Positions 45,418 through 55,045 of a DNA stretch of 64,000 nucleotides are shown piece after piece. The position numbers and the translations under genes were made by a program. The notes beneath the pieces were generated by a model. The model was given only the letters and a program-made list of their open reading frames with translations, was not told the origin of the DNA and did not search any database. Origin of the DNA: Alistipes ihumii AP11 (GTDB lineage Bacteria > Bacteroidota > Bacteroidia > Bacteroidales > Rikenellaceae); contig NZ_CP102294.1 of NCBI RefSeq assembly GCF_025144665.1, positions 496,001-560,000 of the forward strand, in the 5' to 3' direction. Position 1 is the stretch's first letter; every line of letters starts with the position of its first letter.

Positions 45418-46080
45418 TCACCAATCGATTTCAGCGATTCCGTGATCGCGCAGATAAGCGTTCGCCCTGCTGAAGTGCCGGCAGCCGAAAAATCCCCGGT
45501 CGGCAGACAGAGGCGAAGGGTGGGGTGCCGTCAGCACGCAATGACGGGAACGGTCGATAAACGCGCCCTTTTTCTGGGCGTAGGCGCCCCACAGCATAAA
45601 GACGAGATGCTCCTTACGCTCGTTCAGTTCCCGGATCACAGCATCGGTGAACCTTTCCCAACCGCGGCCTCGGTGCGATCCGGCCTGATGAGCCCGCACG
45701 GTCAGAATCGCGTTGATCAGCAGAACACCCTGATCGGCCCAGCGCTCCAATCGGCCCGAAGAGGGAAACGGCTTGCCCAGATCGCTCTCGATCTCTCGGA
45801 ATATGTTGACCAGCGAAGGCGGGAACGGCACGCCGTCGAGCACCGAGAAGCACAGCCCGTAATACTGCCCGGGCTCGTGATAGGGGTCCTGCCCGATGAT
45901 AACCGCCCTGACGCGGTCGAAAGGGCAACTGTCGAACGCATGGAATATTCGCCGCGCCGGAGGATAAACCGTGCAGCTCGCATACTCGTGCCGTACGAAC
46001 TCGGCCAGCTCGGCGAAATAGGGACTGTCGAACTCGGGCTGCAGGCAGCGGCGCCAGCTTTCTTCTATCCTGACATTCAT
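45418..46080 (-). CDS. ung: Uracil-DNA glycosylase
   Basis: A 220-residue family-1 UDG that removes uracil from DNA. Motif A GQDPYHEPGQYYGLCFSV carries the catalytic Asp and uracil-binding residues. LLINAILTVRAHQAGSH is the family-1 strand, and the Leu-loop APHPSPLSADRGFFG holds the catalytic His. The usual GQAHG is GQYYG here, a small deviation. Normal length. Confidence 0.96.
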   Translation of the reverse strand: MNVRIEESWRRCLQPEFDSPYFAELAEFVRHEYASCTVYPPARRIFHAFDSCPFDRVRAVIIGQDPYHEPGQYYGLCFSVLDGVPFPPSLVNIFREIESDLGKPFPSSGRLERWADQGVLLINAILTVRAHQAGSHRGRGWERFTDAVIRELNERKEHLVFMLWGAYAQKKGAFIDRSRHCVLTAPHPSPLSADRGFFGCRHFSRANAYLRDHGIAEIDW

Positions 46081-46254
46081 ATCTGTGTTCTATGTTTTTC
46101 GACTGTGCGGAACCTGAGCCTTCGGCCTATCCGGGCGCCGCAATGCGCGTGAAACGAATATATAAAAGTATAAAAACTTGCCGCAATTTCTCCCAGTATT
46201 TTTCTAAAATCGCTCGTTTCCCTGCTTCATTCATGACAACCGACGAATAATCGC

Positions 46255-46262
46255 TATGTTTG
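46255..46262 (+). promoter_or_regulatory. -7 element of the DUF2461 gene
   Basis: TATGTTTG, 23 bp before the ATG at 46286. It overlaps the earlier in-frame ATG at 46256 and so rules that start out. Confidence 0.55.
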
Positions 46263-46285
46263 TAAAAAACAACGCGAGGTTCGCC

Positions 46286-46960
46286 ATGCAAGACGTTATA
46301 GAATTTCTCAGACAGCTGCGGCTCCACAACGACCGGACCTGGTTCGAGGCCAACAAGTCGTGGTACCGTGACGCGCAATCGCAATTCGCCGCCTTCGTCG
46401 AGGAGCTGATCGCCGGCATCGCCCGATTCGATTCCTCCGTGCAGGGGCTCGCCGCAAAAGATTGTACCTACCGGATTTATCGCGACACACGCTTCAGCGC
46501 CGACAAGACCCCTTACAAGACCCACATGGGAGCATACGTTTGCCGGGGAGGCAAAAAGTCGGGATTTGCGGGCTATTATTTCCACGTCGAGCCGCAGAGC
46601 GACGCTCCGGGCGGCCATCTGCTGTCGGCCGGAATCTATATGCCGGACCGGGACGTGCTCGAAAGCATACGGGAGGAAATACTCGACAACGGAGCGGCGT
46701 TCGAGGCCTCGGTCAAGCGAGCCAGAGGATTCCGCCTGTACCAAGGCAACAAGCTCAAGAAATTCCCCGCAGGATTCACTGCGGAAGGCGCATATTCGGA
46801 CTATTTGAAGCTGAAGGATTTCTATCTCGAGAAATTCGTCGACGAAGACTACATGCTGCAGCCCGACCTAGCGCGGAAGGCGGTGGCCGACTTCAAGAAA
46901 ACCTTCGATTTCAACGAACGACTGAACCGGGCCGCGGCCTATGCCTTCGAAAACCGGTAG
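46286..46960 (+). CDS. DUF2461 family protein
   Basis: A 224-residue cytoplasmic protein matching DUF2461 (TIGR02453-type): LRQLRLHNDRTWFEANKSWY at the start, YRIYRDTRFSADKTPYKTHMGAY, and the GGHLLSAGIYMPD segment. Widely conserved, no assigned reaction. The internal start at 46286 follows from the promoter position. Confidence 0.88.
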   Translation: MQDVIEFLRQLRLHNDRTWFEANKSWYRDAQSQFAAFVEELIAGIARFDSSVQGLAAKDCTYRIYRDTRFSADKTPYKTHMGAYVCRGGKKSGFAGYYFHVEPQSDAPGGHLLSAGIYMPDRDVLESIREEILDNGAAFEASVKRARGFRLYQGNKLKKFPAGFTAEGAYSDYLKLKDFYLEKFVDEDYMLQPDLARKAVADFKKTFDFNERLNRAAAYAFENR

Positions 46961-47221
46961 GGGAATCCCGACTCCGGAAAGCCCGCTGAGCCGTCCGTGC
47001 CGAGCGGTCCGTATCTTCCCGGTAAAACGCCGGACGAAGGCAGGGCCCTTTGAAAAACGAAAAACCCGTTCACGTATCCGATCGGCCGTTTCCGATGCTC
47101 CACGCCGTACAGCAAGGCAGCGGCTTTTACGTGGCGATCGGCACCGGATCAAAACTGCCGACATCCGAAAAAAGAACGGCTTATGTATGAGAGCGGTTTT
47201 CGCGGACATACGAGCGAAGAA
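46961..47221. other. Intergenic gap
   Basis: About 260 bp between convergent genes; nothing recognised apart from the floA terminator at its end. Confidence 0.5.
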
Positions 47222-47260
47222 ACAAAGCGTTCCGGAGCCGACGGTTCCGGAACGCTTTGT
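47222..47260 (-). terminator. Terminator of the nfeD-floA operon
   Basis: ACAAAGCGTTCCGGA (47222-47236) with TCCGGAACGCTTTGT (47246-47260); minus-strand tail TTCTTC. Confidence 0.8.
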
Positions 47261-47276
47261 ACGACAGATCGAAAAA

Positions 47277-48242
47277 CTATTTCTTTTCAGGCTTGACTAT
47301 TCCTTCCCGCATCCGGGTGTCGGCCTGAATATTCTGAAACTTGTAATAATCCATAACGCCCAGATTGCCGTTGCGGAAAGCTTCGGCGATCGCCATCGGA
47401 ATCTCCGCCTCCGCTTCGATCACCCTGGCGCGCGCCTCCTGAGCCTTAGCGATCATCTCCTGTTCCAGAGCGACGGCCATCGCGCGCTTTTCCTCGGCCT
47501 TGGCCTGCGCGATGTTCTTGTCGGCATTGGCCTGATCCATTTGCAGGAAAGCGCCGATATTCTTGCCCACGTCGATGTCGGCGATGTCGATCGACAGAAT
47601 CTCGAAAGCCGTACCGGCATCCAAACCCTTCTCGAGCACCACGCGCGAAATGAAGTCGGGATTCTCGAGCACGGTCTTATGCGAATCCGACGAGCCGATC
47701 GACGAAACGATTCCCTCGCCGACACGCGCCAGCACGGTATCTTCGCCCGCGCCTCCGACCAATTGCTTGATATTGGCGCGAACCGTTACGCGGGCCTTGG
47801 CGATCAGCTGGATACCGTCCTTGGCCACGGCAGCCACGGGAGGCGTATTGATCACTTTCGGATTGACCGACATCTGGACCGCTTCGGCCACGTTACGGCC
47901 GGCCAGATCGATCGCGGCCGCCATGCGGAAATCGAGCGCAATGTTCGCTTTCTGGGCCGAAATAAGTGCCGTTACCACATTGGGGACGTTGCCGCCCGCC
48001 AGATAGTGCGCTTCCAGATCGTTCGCGGTCAGGTGCAGCCCCGCTTTCGTTCCCGCGATCAGCTGGTTGACGATCACCGAGGGGGGGACCTTGCGGAAAC
48101 GCATCAGCACCAACTGAATCAGGCTGATCCGCACGCCCGATACCAACGCGGAAAACCACAGGCCGATCGGGATAAAGTAAAGAATGAACCACAGCAGCAC
48201 GAGCGCCACGAAGGCCACGACAATCCAAATTCCCAGTTCCAT
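47277..48242 (-). CDS. floA: Flotillin-like protein FloA
   Basis: A 321-residue membrane-scaffold protein (UPF0365). Residues about 1-45 are a hydrophobic anchor ([20 protein letters not shown]). A SPFH-like domain follows ([40 protein letters not shown]). Ala/Glu-rich coiled-coil repeats ([20 protein letters not shown]) mark the C-terminal third. FloA assembles membrane microdomains. Paired with the nfeD gene 53 bp upstream, the classic arrangement. Confidence 0.95.
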   Translation of the reverse strand: MELGIWIVVAFVALVLLWFILYFIPIGLWFSALVSGVRISLIQLVLMRFRKVPPSVIVNQLIAGTKAGLHLTANDLEAHYLAGGNVPNVVTALISAQKANIALDFRMAAAIDLAGRNVAEAVQMSVNPKVINTPPVAAVAKDGIQLIAKARVTVRANIKQLVGGAGEDTVLARVGEGIVSSIGSSDSHKTVLENPDFISRVVLEKGLDAGTAFEILSIDIADIDVGKNIGAFLQMDQANADKNIAQAKAEEKRAMAVALEQEMIAKAQEARARVIEAEAEIPMAIAEAFRNGNLGVMDYYKFQNIQADTRMREGIVKPEKK

Positions 48243-48295
48243 ACAATCTATTTATTAAAAGTTCAATACAATTCACACAACCGGACAAGACTCCC

Positions 48296-48811
48296 TTAGG
48301 AGTTCTTCCCGGGAAAGGCTTCGGGTCGCTCCTCCGCTCTTTCCTGCACCGCAACCCGGCGGACGACCACCGCCGTATTGTCATACCCGATCACCTCGAT
48401 GGCCTGCCGGGGATCGATATAGGCGTCCACCGACTTGGCCTCGACGGTAACGTCCCCGACCCGCACCTTGCCCATCGGGGCCAAGCGCGTCAGAGTCTCC
48501 CCGCGCTGGCCGATCCGAATGTCGTTCTGCTCTGCAGTAGGGGTAGACGTCGCATCGATCGTCGACTTGAGCGACAGCCGCTGCCACGTATTGGCACGCA
48601 GAGAAATCACTACGGCAGCCACCGCCACAATGATAATTGCGGCCAAAACGACCGAGCCCCCCAGAATCCCATACAGGAAAAAGCCGTACACGGCAGCTAC
48701 GGCCAACGACAGAAAGGCCCCGATGCCTGCCACGCTAATGCCCGGCAGCAGGACCAACTCGGCCACCAGCAACAGTATGCCGACAATGATTAGCGTTATA
48801 ATCAGCCACAT
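48296..48811 (-). CDS. NfeD-family membrane protein
   Basis: A 171-residue short NfeD: three hydrophobic helices (WLIITLIIVGILLLVAELVL, GIGAFLSLAVAAVYGFFLYG, GSVVLAAIIIVAVAAVVI), then an OB-fold C-terminal domain (IGQRGETLTRLAPMGKVRVG, VDAYIDPRQAIEVIG). NfeD partners with flotillins in membrane domains. The start MWLIITL at 48811 is preferred to the longer frame because the first helix begins there. First gene of the pair with floA. Confidence 0.9.
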   Translation of the reverse strand: MWLIITLIIVGILLLVAELVLLPGISVAGIGAFLSLAVAAVYGFFLYGILGGSVVLAAIIIVAVAAVVISLRANTWQRLSLKSTIDATSTPTAEQNDIRIGQRGETLTRLAPMGKVRVGDVTVEAKSVDAYIDPRQAIEVIGYDNTAVVVRRVAVQERAEERPEAFPGKNS

Positions 48812-48916
48812 AGATCGAAATGCATTTTGCGTCCCGACAGTAAATGCCGGAATTTTCAACAAGATAGTCTATTTTTCGGGAAAAACAATCGGCAAGCACT
48901 GAAAATCGGCCCCCGG

Positions 48917-50461
48917 CTACTCGGCTATCTCGAGTACGGCGGCACACCCCGGAGCCGAGGCATTGATCGCCTCGCAAACCGACTCGGCGGACAAACGGTC
49001 GTCGAAACTGCCGACCGAATAGAGAAAGGTTCCCTGACCGGTCGCAACCCGAGTCAGTTCCTTGCCCGGAGCTTGACGGCTCACGATCTCCCGTATTTCA
49101 TCGCTGATATTCTCTTGCTGTCCCGATATTTCGATCCGATACAAGGGGCCTCCGTCCTTCGAAGACGTTCCGGATCCGCTTCTGATCATCTCGAACACCC
49201 CGTCGCGCCAAACGACGATCTCGGGCTTGCGGAATCCCATTTCCTTCAGTTTGGCCCAAGCAGCCTCGGCCTCCGACAGCTCGCGGAAAGCACCTGCGCA
49301 GTAACGGTAACGCCCCTCCTCGGTCCTGTCGTAGCATAGGGGGGAAACGCCCTTGAAAATGGAAACGGGCTGCTTTTGCTGAAACGCTCCGAGCTGTATG
49401 CGGTAAACCGTGCCGTACTGATCGGTCTCGTTCTCAGGAATCGGATTGCGGGCATTATAGACCGAAGGCGTCGTCCGCTCGATGTCGGAGTAAACGATAA
49501 ACACCCTGCGCGCCGGGTCGATTTCCGGCATTCCGTACGAAAGGCGGGACGTCTCGGCCATACATTTTTCCAACGAATCGGATGCGGCCGTAAAGCCGAG
49601 CAGATCGGCCAGCGTCTTCTCATAAGAAAGCACGAGCTGCTTCTGCAACGGATATCCGTACAACGCCATCGACGCAACGCTGTCCTGCACGGCCATGACC
49701 TGCTGCCGGTTTTTCCGGAACCGGGCCTCGAAGTCGGCCAGCAGCTCGGTTTTGCCCATTTTGTCGAGCAAATAACCGTAAGCATATACTTTGTTGTCGT
49801 ATATGAATCCCCATACGCCGGCGAGCGAATCGCCGATCGCCTCGTTCAGCGAGCGCACGACCGACAGACGCGAGTAGATCTCGTCGGCCTGCTGCCGGTC
49901 GGACGTAGCGGCGTATTGCGCGGCCAAAGAGTCCAGACGGGCATAGTTCGACATGTAGCGAGCGATCAGCCGACCGGGCAACGTCTCCTTCTGCTGCGCC
50001 TCGAGCAGCGAGCGGTAGTCGGCAGCCGACAAATGGTCCCTGAAATAGGCGTTGTAGACCAGATTACGCACTTGCTCGCCCGCCGCTTTCGGTCCGACGA
50101 CAGTCCCGGACGGTCCGGAACCGTTCATATTGCTTACGATGAACTCTTGCTCGATCGTTCCGATTTCATTGGCAGTCACACCGATACGATTGCGAATTTC
50201 ATACAGTTCCTTTTCCAGACGTAAGATTTCGGCCCCGTACTTCTCCCGCTCGTCGGGCGACGAGTGCGAAGAGAACAGCTCGCGGGTATCGCCGATAATG
50301 CGCACCACGGAATCTTCCATGCGGTGGAGCTGCTGTTCCCTTCCCAGCAACTCCATGTATTTTTGATCGTTCTCCAATCCGGCCACCCGCGCCGAGACAT
50401 TTTGCCCGAAAAGCACGCACGGAAACGCCGAAAGACACAGAAAAAAAACGAATCTATTCAT
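48917..50461 (-). CDS. Exported SPOR-like repeat protein
   Basis: A 514-residue protein with signal peptide MNRFVFFLCLSAFPCVLFGQ. Residues 20-340 are mostly helical and charged, probably coiled coil (LGREQQLHRMEDSVVRIIGD, EILRLEKELYEIRNRIG). The C-terminal 170 residues contain two or three SPOR-type units, recognisable by YRIQLGAFQQKQP, RYCAGAFRELSEAEAAWAKL and FLYSVGSFDDRLSAESV. SPOR domains bind denuded peptidoglycan; so a periplasmic cell-wall role is likely. ATG 50461 starts the signal. Downstream of trkH, same strand, 45-bp gap. Confidence 0.72.
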   Translation of the reverse strand: MNRFVFFLCLSAFPCVLFGQNVSARVAGLENDQKYMELLGREQQLHRMEDSVVRIIGDTRELFSSHSSPDEREKYGAEILRLEKELYEIRNRIGVTANEIGTIEQEFIVSNMNGSGPSGTVVGPKAAGEQVRNLVYNAYFRDHLSAADYRSLLEAQQKETLPGRLIARYMSNYARLDSLAAQYAATSDRQQADEIYSRLSVVRSLNEAIGDSLAGVWGFIYDNKVYAYGYLLDKMGKTELLADFEARFRKNRQQVMAVQDSVASMALYGYPLQKQLVLSYEKTLADLLGFTAASDSLEKCMAETSRLSYGMPEIDPARRVFIVYSDIERTTPSVYNARNPIPENETDQYGTVYRIQLGAFQQKQPVSIFKGVSPLCYDRTEEGRYRYCAGAFRELSEAEAAWAKLKEMGFRKPEIVVWRDGVFEMIRSGSGTSSKDGGPLYRIEISGQQENISDEIREIVSRQAPGKELTRVATGQGTFLYSVGSFDDRLSAESVCEAINASAPGCAAVLEIAE

Positions 50462-50506
50462 TACAAGAATATTGAATACCGTTATCTCTTTCAAAAATTC
50501 ATATAC

Positions 50507-51952
50507 CTATTTCCACCAATTGGTAACGAACAATTGCAACAGACCGAAAATTTCGAGCCGGCCGAGCAGCATGAACACCGTACAAATATACTTAATCGCT
50601 CCGGGAAAATCATGATAATTGCTCATGCTTCCGGCTTTTCCGAAACCGACGCCCGCATTGGCCATGCACGAAGCCGTCATGCTGAAACTCGTCTCGAGGT
50701 CCATGCCGAACGCAGCTACAACGATTGTACCCAAAGCCAGCAGCATCAGGTAGAACACGATGAACAGCATGGCCATGTCGACAACGCTTTGTTCCTGTAT
50801 CACGCCGTTGAGCTTGACGCGAATCACGGCATTGGGGTGCTGCCGGCGAATCATCATCGCCCGGATCGTCTTGAACGCCAGCAGCACACGGTCGCATTTG
50901 ATTCCGCCGGTAGTCGATCCGGCACAGGCGCACTGCATCGTAAAGAGTATCAGCACTATAATAGCCAACGGCGTCCAAACTGACGAATCGGCCGTAGCGA
51001 AACCGGTCGTCGAAGACACCGATACGACCTGAAAAAAGCCGTAGCGCATCGACGAGGCAAAAGTCGGATACATATCGCTCGCCCAAAGGCTGACCGAAAC
51101 GATCAGACCTCCGAACAACAGCGACAGAACATAGTAGCGACTGATCTCGGAACGGAATATATTGTTGCTTTTCCCGGTCAGCGTAGCGAAAATCAGTCCG
51201 AAATGAAGCCCCGATACGGCCATGAAAAACACGACGATCATCTCGATCCACAGACTGCCGTACGCCGCGATACTGGCATTCCTCGTACAGAATCCTCCCG
51301 TGGCGATCGTCGAAAACGAATTGCACACGGCCTCGAACCAGCTCATTCCCGCCATCCGGAGCAATACCGTCTCGACCAACGTCAGACCGACATAGACGAC
51401 CAGCAGAATCTGCAGGATTTTCTGCGTCCGGTAGCGGAAATTATCCTTGGCCATGGACGAAAGCTCGACGCTCGACAGGCGCATCTTGGTCGATCCCATC
51501 GACGGCAGGACGACCAGAACGAACATCACAACGCCCACGCCGCCCAACCAATGGGTCGAGGCTCGCCAGAAAAGAAGCCCCCGCGGCAGCGCCTCCACAT
51601 TGCTCAGGCTGGTCGATCCGGTCGTAGTAAAGCCCGAAACGGCCTCGAACCAGGCGTCCGAAACCGAAAACTCGCCTCCCCAAAGCACGTAGGGGAGCAT
51701 ACCGGCCAGACACGACATCAGCCACGCCCCGACAACGATCGCATAGCCCTCCTTGCTGGAGATCTGTCCGCCGCGCGGAACGAATATCAGCGGGAAAGCG
51801 CCTAAAATGGCCGTCAATACGAAACTCTGTAACAACGGGTAGAAACCGGTATCCATGCCTCCGAGCAACGATACCACGACCGACAGCAACATAAAAGCTG
51901 CGTCCAGCAGCAAGATCAACCCTACATATCTCAGTACGACGTTCAACCGCAT
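50507..51952 (-). CDS. trkH: Trk/Ktr-type potassium uptake protein, TrkH family
   Basis: A 481-residue channel-like subunit with four M1-P-M2 repeats. The selectivity-filter loops are visible: SGFTTTGSTS, FSTIATGGFCT, SSTTGFATAD and MANAGVGFGK. It imports K+ and in other bacteria is gated by the cytosolic TrkA subunit, which is not encoded in this window. The gene sits between the four-helix-bundle protein and the SPOR-like protein, all on the minus strand with short gaps, so a three-gene transcript is possible. Confidence 0.93.
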   Translation of the reverse strand: MRLNVVLRYVGLILLLDAAFMLLSVVVSLLGGMDTGFYPLLQSFVLTAILGAFPLIFVPRGGQISSKEGYAIVVGAWLMSCLAGMLPYVLWGGEFSVSDAWFEAVSGFTTTGSTSLSNVEALPRGLLFWRASTHWLGGVGVVMFVLVVLPSMGSTKMRLSSVELSSMAKDNFRYRTQKILQILLVVYVGLTLVETVLLRMAGMSWFEAVCNSFSTIATGGFCTRNASIAAYGSLWIEMIVVFFMAVSGLHFGLIFATLTGKSNNIFRSEISRYYVLSLLFGGLIVSVSLWASDMYPTFASSMRYGFFQVVSVSSTTGFATADSSVWTPLAIIVLILFTMQCACAGSTTGGIKCDRVLLAFKTIRAMMIRRQHPNAVIRVKLNGVIQEQSVVDMAMLFIVFYLMLLALGTIVVAAFGMDLETSFSMTASCMANAGVGFGKAGSMSNYHDFPGAIKYICTVFMLLGRLEIFGLLQLFVTNWWK

Positions 51953-51965
51953 GGCGCCACTGTCT

Positions 51966-52718
51966 TTATTTGCTCTGATCGATCAGCGACTCGATCCGCT
52001 CCTTCAGTCTGTATACCTCGTCTTTTCCCTCGACAGTCACCTTGAAAGGCATCTTCGAATCGAGATAGGCTTTCAGAGCGCTGTCGATTTTCAGCACGGG
52101 AGTGATATAGTACAGATTGACGAAATAGTAGAATATCAGCACGATCACGATGGCGATCACCAGCGCGATGAATCCGGGCATCGTCGCCCGGTAGGCATTG
52201 TCCTCCAGCCGCCTCGCCTTGGCGTCCATCATATTCTGGGACGAGACCATGAAATTCTTGATCGAGGAGGTCAGGTCCGAATAGGAGGTCTTGTAGATAT
52301 CGACGAACCAGTCCACGTTCTCCTTTCGCAGGCTGTCTCGCAGGTAAGCGCCGACCGTCTCGTTGTAGCTGATGTTGGCCGCATAGACCGAATCGAATCC
52401 CTGCAGGTCGCGGATCGAGATTTTCGCGTCGCTGATAGCCGCCTCGAACTTCTCGCGTCCGGCATGCAGCAGCGAATCGCTCTCGCGGTCGCTCCGGCCC
52501 GAAACGATGATCTGAAGCAGAGCCGTGTTCTGATCCTGAACGGCGTCGAGCATCGTCTTGGACAACTCCATGTTTTTCAGGCTGGCGCCCAGCATGCTCT
52601 GCGTCGAGCGGCTCAGCTTGCTGAGCTCGAAAAAAGAGATCAGTCCAGAGAAGAAAAGCAAAAGGCCCAGCGCCAGAAATCCCAGCCGGATTTTTTCCCG
52701 AATACCCATGTTTTTCAT
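51966..52718 (-). CDS. Membrane protein with MCP-like four-helix-bundle sensor domain
   Basis: A 250-residue protein: a short basic N-terminus, TM1 (IRLGFLALGLLLFFSGLISFF), an extracytoplasmic helical domain of about 155 residues resembling 4HB_MCP (LDAVQDQNTALLQIIVSGRSD, DWFVDIYKTSYSDLTSSIKNF), TM2 (MPGFIALVIAIVIVLIFYYF) and a HAMP-like tail of about 50 residues (YITPVLKIDSALKAYLDSK). There is no kinase, methyl-accepting or other output domain. It starts before trkH with a 13-bp gap. Role unknown. Confidence 0.75.
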   Translation of the reverse strand: MKNMGIREKIRLGFLALGLLLFFSGLISFFELSKLSRSTQSMLGASLKNMELSKTMLDAVQDQNTALLQIIVSGRSDRESDSLLHAGREKFEAAISDAKISIRDLQGFDSVYAANISYNETVGAYLRDSLRKENVDWFVDIYKTSYSDLTSSIKNFMVSSQNMMDAKARRLEDNAYRATMPGFIALVIAIVIVLIFYYFVNLYYITPVLKIDSALKAYLDSKMPFKVTVEGKDEVYRLKERIESLIDQSK

Positions 52719-52776
52719 ACGCCCGAGTTTTTACGGAAATACAAATGTAGGCATTTTACAGCGTTTTCGCCACCCC

Positions 52777-54078
52777 TCACGCGAGAAACGTCGCGTCCAT
52801 CGCCGCCCCATCGTCCGAAGCACGCAATACCACCGGAGAGATCGTATTCACCCGGCTGCGATCGAACGGAGCGCGCACCTTGATATAGTTTTCGCTATAG
52901 CCGAACATCCGGCCGTCCCGCCGGGTGCTTTCCCACAACACCGACGCCGTCCGGCCGTCATGGCTGCGGCAGAACGCCCGGTGCAGGCGGTCGCACAACT
53001 CACCGAGCGCGGCCGCCCGGCGCTCGATTACCGGAGCCGGAACACGTCCGGGCAGATCGGCCGCCGGAGTACCGGGACGGACGGAGTAGGGGAAAACGTG
53101 CAGAAACGCAGGCTCAATCCGTTCCAGAAAATCGTAGGTCCGGGCGAAGTCGTCGTCCGTCTCCCCGGGAAAGCCGACGATCACGTCGATCCCCAGAAAG
53201 GCATCGGGCATGGCGCGCCGCACGGCTCCGATCCTCTCGGCGAATTTCGTCGTATTGTAACGGCGGCGCATCAGACCCAGAATCCGGTCGCAACCGCTTT
53301 GTATCGGAATGTGGAAATGAGGTTGAAACTTCTCCGAAGCGGCCGTGAACGCGATGACTTCGTCGGAAAGCAGATTCGGCTCGATCGACGAGATCCGGTA
53401 GCGATCGATCCCTCGAACCCCGTCGAGCGCCCGCAGCAAATCGACGAACCGCTCGCCGGTCGTTTTGCCGAAGTCGCCCGTATTGATCCCCGTCAACACG
53501 ATTTCGCGCCGGCCGCCGGCCGCAATACGTTCCGCCTCGGCGACCAGATCGGCGATCGGCAGGTTGCGGCTTGCGCCCCGCGCCAGCGGGATCGTGCAAT
53601 AGCTGCAACGATAGTCGCAGCCGTCCTGCACTTTCAGGAACGAGCGGGTCCTGTCCCCGGTCGAGAACGCGGCGAAAAACGAGGTCAGCTCGTCAGCCTC
53701 GCAGCCGTGAACGACGGTCCCGCCCTTGCTTCGCATCGAAGCGATCCGCTCGAAAAGCGATCCCTTGTCGCCGTTGCCGACGACCAGATCGACACCCTCG
53801 ATCGAGGCCAGTTCCCGAGGCCGGAGCTGGGCATAGCATCCGGTTACGGCGACCAGCGCGCGCGGATTCTCCCGGATCAGCCGTCGTACCAGATTGCGGC
53901 ATTTCTTATCGGCATGCTCGGTTACCGAACAACTGTTCACGACATAGATGTCGGCGGGCTCCCCCCGTCGCGCGCGACAGAACCCGCCGGCTTCGAACTC
54001 GCGCGCGATCGTGGATGTCTCCGAAAAGTTCATCTTGCAGCCCAGCGTATAGAATCCGACCTTTTTCCCTTGCGACAT
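52777..54078 (-). CDS. mtaB: tRNA t6A37 methylthiotransferase MtaB
   Basis: A 433-residue radical-SAM enzyme that converts t6A37 to ms2t6A37 in tRNA. N-terminal methylthiotransferase domain Cys are in TLGCKMNFSET, VNSCSVTEHADKKCR and VTGCYAQ. The SAM cluster motif CDYRCSYCTIPLARG is about residues 154-168. A C-terminal TRAM-like domain follows (RTASVLWES, YSENYIKVRAPF). Start MSQGKKVGFYTLGC at 54078. Monocistronic, divergent from the ABC permease gene. Confidence 0.94.
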   Translation of the reverse strand: MSQGKKVGFYTLGCKMNFSETSTIAREFEAGGFCRARRGEPADIYVVNSCSVTEHADKKCRNLVRRLIRENPRALVAVTGCYAQLRPRELASIEGVDLVVGNGDKGSLFERIASMRSKGGTVVHGCEADELTSFFAAFSTGDRTRSFLKVQDGCDYRCSYCTIPLARGASRNLPIADLVAEAERIAAGGRREIVLTGINTGDFGKTTGERFVDLLRALDGVRGIDRYRISSIEPNLLSDEVIAFTAASEKFQPHFHIPIQSGCDRILGLMRRRYNTTKFAERIGAVRRAMPDAFLGIDVIVGFPGETDDDFARTYDFLERIEPAFLHVFPYSVRPGTPAADLPGRVPAPVIERRAAALGELCDRLHRAFCRSHDGRTASVLWESTRRDGRMFGYSENYIKVRAPFDRSRVNTISPVVLRASDDGAAMDATFLA

Positions 54079-54178
54079 GACCCGTGATTTCCATTGATGA
54101 GTTGCAAATGTACGAAACTGCCGTCTATTTTTCACCGGTCAAAATCCTCCGACCCGAACGTTTTAGTGAAAAAAGGGT

Positions 54179-54186
54179 TAGTTTTG
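54179..54186 (+). promoter_or_regulatory. -7 element of the permease/lptF/G run
   Basis: TAGTTTTG followed by C, 28 bp before the start at 54215. Confidence 0.5.
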
Positions 54187-54214
54187 CCGTCGGTTCCCTC
54201 TTCAAACGACCGTT

Positions 54215-55045
54215 ATGGGCTTCTTTTCAGAAATTCTCCAATACAAGTTCCTCGCCAACGCAACGCTCGCCTGTCTGCTGTGCGGTATCGCCTGCGGCCT
54301 TGTCGGCACATACGTCGTATGCCGCAGGCTGGTGTTCCTGAGCGGGGGCATCACGCACGCTTCGTTCGGAGGTATCGGCATGGCCTACTACCTCGGCGCC
54401 GATCCGATCGCCGGCGCGCTGCTTTTCGCCGTCGCCTCGGCGCTGGGCATCGAGGCGACGTCCTCCGGAAAGCGTATCCGCGAAGACTCGGCCATCGGAC
54501 TGATCTGGTCGCTCGGCATGGCTTTGGGCATCATCTTCATATATCTGACCCCGGGTTACGCACCGAACCTTATGAGCTTTCTGTTCGGCAACATCCTGAG
54601 CGTCACGTCGGCCGATCTGCTCTGGATGGGGGCGGTCGACGCGGCGATCGTCGCCGGTTTCGCTCTGTTTTACCGGCCGATTCTCTACGTGGCATTCGAC
54701 CGAGACTACTCCCGGAGCCAAAACATGCCGACCCGGCTCGTAAGCTATGCCATGGCGGCTCTCGTAGCCGTCACGATCGTCATGTCGATCCGCGTGGCAG
54801 GCATCGTGCTGCTGATCTCGCTGCTGACCATACCGGCCGTCGTCGCGAACCAGCTGACCCAGTCTTTCGGCCGCATGCTCCCCGTCTCCACGCTGATCGC
54901 CGTCCTCGGCTCTTTCGCCGGACTGTACATCGGCTACCGGAACGACGTCCCTTCGGGAGCCGTCACAATATTTGTCCTCACTCTTACGCTTATTGTCGTA
55001 AAACTATTACCTTTGCGTACCCTCAAGCGTAAAACCGACGGATGA
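54215..55045 (+). CDS. Metal (zinc/manganese) ABC transporter permease, ZnuB family
   Basis: A 276-residue permease with eight or nine helices: LACLLCGIACGLVGTYVVCR, the GGITHASFGGIGMAYYLG motif typical of ABC-3 permeases, and VVANQLTQSFGRML near the end. It would work with a binding protein and an ATPase, neither of which is adjacent in this window. The last codons overlap the next gene by 4 bp (ATGA), so the two are translationally coupled. The transported metal cannot be fixed. Confidence 0.9.
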   Translation: MGFFSEILQYKFLANATLACLLCGIACGLVGTYVVCRRLVFLSGGITHASFGGIGMAYYLGADPIAGALLFAVASALGIEATSSGKRIREDSAIGLIWSLGMALGIIFIYLTPGYAPNLMSFLFGNILSVTSADLLWMGAVDAAIVAGFALFYRPILYVAFDRDYSRSQNMPTRLVSYAMAALVAVTIVMSIRVAGIVLLISLLTIPAVVANQLTQSFGRMLPVSTLIAVLGSFAGLYIGYRNDVPSGAVTIFVLTLTLIVVKLLPLRTLKRKTDG

